Positions 62,934-64,000 of a stretch of DNA of 64,000 nt are shown piece by piece. A program made the translations under genes and the position numbers. Source of the DNA: Nocardioides sp. 503 (GTDB lineage: Bacteria > Actinomycetota > Actinomycetes > Propionibacteriales > Nocardioidaceae); NCBI RefSeq assembly GCF_004522095.1, contig NZ_SPUI01000004.1, positions 124,001 to 188,000 on the forward strand. The letters are read 5' to 3'. Numbering within the stretch: the stretch's first letter is position 1; every line of letters begins with the position of its first letter. The notes under the pieces were generated by a model. That model ran no database searches and was not told where the DNA came from. It was given only the letters and a program-made list of their open reading frames with translations.

Positions 62934-62973
62934 CGTCGGGCCCGACCGGTTGTTGTCCCGGTCGGGCCCGACG
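62934..62973 (+). terminator. Strong hairpin between ytfQ and ytfR
   Basis: 16-bp perfect stem (62934-62949 with 62958-62973), 8-nt loop, no T-tract. Probably a partial terminator or 3' stabiliser that keeps the binding protein more abundant than the ATPase. Confidence 0.75.
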
Positions 62974-62997
62974 CCGCACCGCACGAGAGGAACGAGA

Positions 62998-64000
62998 TGA
63001 CGCAGATGGACCTCCAGCCGCCCGACGTGGCCGAGCCCGCCGCGACCACGCCGGTCATCGAGATGCAGGACATCTCGATCACCTTCGGGGCGGTGCGCGC
63101 GCTCTCCGGCGTCGGGCTGCGGCTGTTCCCCGGCGAGGTGCACGCGCTCATGGGCGAGAACGGCGCCGGCAAGTCGACGATGATCAAGGCGCTCACCGGC
63201 GTCTACACGATCGACGGCGGGACGATCCGCGTCGGCGGCGAGGAGCAGCACTTCTCCTCCCCGGCGGCCGCGCAGGCGGCGGGCATCAGCACCGTCTACC
63301 AGGAGGTCAACCTGGTCCCCAACCTCACCGTCGCCGAGAACATGCTGCTCGGCCGGGAGCCCCGGCGCTTCGGCGGGATCCACGTCCGCGCGATGAACCG
63401 CCGGGCCCGCGAGACCCTCGACCGGCTCGGCATCGAGGTCGACCCCACCTCCACGCTGGGCGAGCACCCCATCGCCGTCCAGCAGCTCGTCGCCATCGCC
63501 CGCGCGGTCGACGTCGACGCGCGGGTCCTGATCCTCGACGAGCCCACCTCGAGCCTCGACGCCGACGAGGTCGCCAAGCTCTTCACGGTGATGCGCACGC
63601 TGCGCTCCCAGGGCGTCGCGATCGTCTTCGTCTCCCACTTCCTGGACCAGGTCTACGAGATCGCCGACCGGATGACGGTCCTGCGCAACGGCCGGCTCGT
63701 GGGCGAGCGCATGGTGGCGGACACCACGCAGCTCGAGCTGGTGCAGCTGATGATCGGCCGCGAGCTGGAGGTGCTCGAGCGGCTCGACCGCGAGGTGGCG
63801 GCCACCAGCGCCCGCGAGAGCGGGGCGCCGGTGATGAAGGCCCTGGGGCTCAGCCGCAAGGGCTCGCTGGAGGCCTTCGACCTCGAGCTGTACGACGGCG
63901 AGGTCGTCGGCATCGCCGGGCTGCTCGGCTCCGGGCGCACCGAGATGGCCCGCCTGCTGTTCGGCGCCGACACCGCCGACCACGGCGAGCTGCACATCCG
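62998..64000 (+). CDS. ytfR: Sugar ABC transporter ATPase, YtfR-like (3' end outside window)
   Basis: At least 334 residues of a double-NBD sugar ABC ATPase. First NBD: ITFGAVRALSGVGL, Walker A MGENGAGKST, YQEVNLVPNLTVAEN, Walker B VLILDEPTSSLDADE, VSHFLDQVYEIADRMTVLRNG. The signature region is IAVQQLVAIARAV, as usual for the RbsA/YtfR class. The second NBD begins near the right edge (IAGLLGSGRTEMARLLFGAD). The permease gene(s) should follow beyond the window. GAGAGGAA lies 6 nt upstream of the ATG. Confidence 0.93.

Overview
The window is very GC-rich (clearly above 70 % by eye) with dense, often 4-nt-overlapping genes. Its gene families (DUF5709, DUF222/HNH, DUF3152, DUF2017, DUF3618, CysO/Mec sulfur relay, GNAT-MarR fusions) point to an actinobacterium. 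The REP-like 'GGTCTCGA...TCGACCACC' elements and overall gene content fit Nocardioidaceae (Nocardioides-like). The window looks chromosomal, not phage or plasmid. At least 16 genes have a TANNNT -10 hexamer ending 6-7 nt before an ATG/GTG, so leaderless transcription appears common.

Layout. 1-16.3 kb: a PIG-L deacetylase (cut at the left edge), adenosine deaminase, a MauE-like/DsbA-like redox pair, oligoribonuclease, tRNA-His, DUF5709, a Tat-exported hydrolase-like protein, a MarR-GNAT regulator with an evident operator, a GNAT coupled to a penicillin acylase, a MASE1-PAS histidine kinase, a CrtI-like oxidoreductase, tRNA-Lys, an orphan LuxR-type regulator and a DHA2 exporter. 16.3-19.35 kb: an accessory stretch with a frameshifted ArdC-like antirestriction remnant, an orphan gene of lower GC, a DUF222/HNH endonuclease and REP-like repeats. 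19.35-23 kb: an ECF nickel/cobalt transporter operon (cbiM-PDGLE-cbiQ-cbiO) running into DUF3618 and an orphan cpn10/GroES gene, with a Nur-box-like site over its promoter, divergent from a Bcp peroxiredoxin and tRNA-Leu. 23-25.9 kb: a Pro/Thr-rich membrane protein, an acyltransferase and a bile-acid:Na+ symporter family protein.

25.9-38.3 kb: on the minus strand, the actinobacterial cluster clpS-DUF2017-mec-cysO-cysM-murI-MBL hydrolase-rph-rdgB (the order of M. tuberculosis Rv1331-Rv1341), interrupted by a NYN-domain gene, a DUF3152 protein plus a phosphodiesterase, and a NarL-type two-component system with an ABC exporter. 38.3-52.9 kb: enoyl-CoA hydratase, then a 77-bp almost pure C/G tract, then a rhamnose operon (RhaI, RhaEW-type bifunctional enzyme, a fucose/arabinose-isomerase-like protein, RhaB, an LldD-type lactate dehydrogenase, a tiny HTH protein). 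A roughly 1,935-residue secreted alpha-L-rhamnosidase follows. Together these would release L-rhamnose from polymers outside the cell and carry it to DHAP and pyruvate.

53-59.7 kb: a zwf-edd-eda Entner-Doudoroff operon divergent from a ROK regulator, then a divergent AraC regulator/DUF2000 pair. 59.7-64 kb: a LacI regulator, aldose 1-epimerase and a YtfQ/YtfR-type sugar ABC transporter (cut at the right edge) carrying three LacI-type operators, two of them overlapping stop codons. Long palindromes sit at several convergent gene ends; two of them share the core CCGGGATAGTCCCTAAC.
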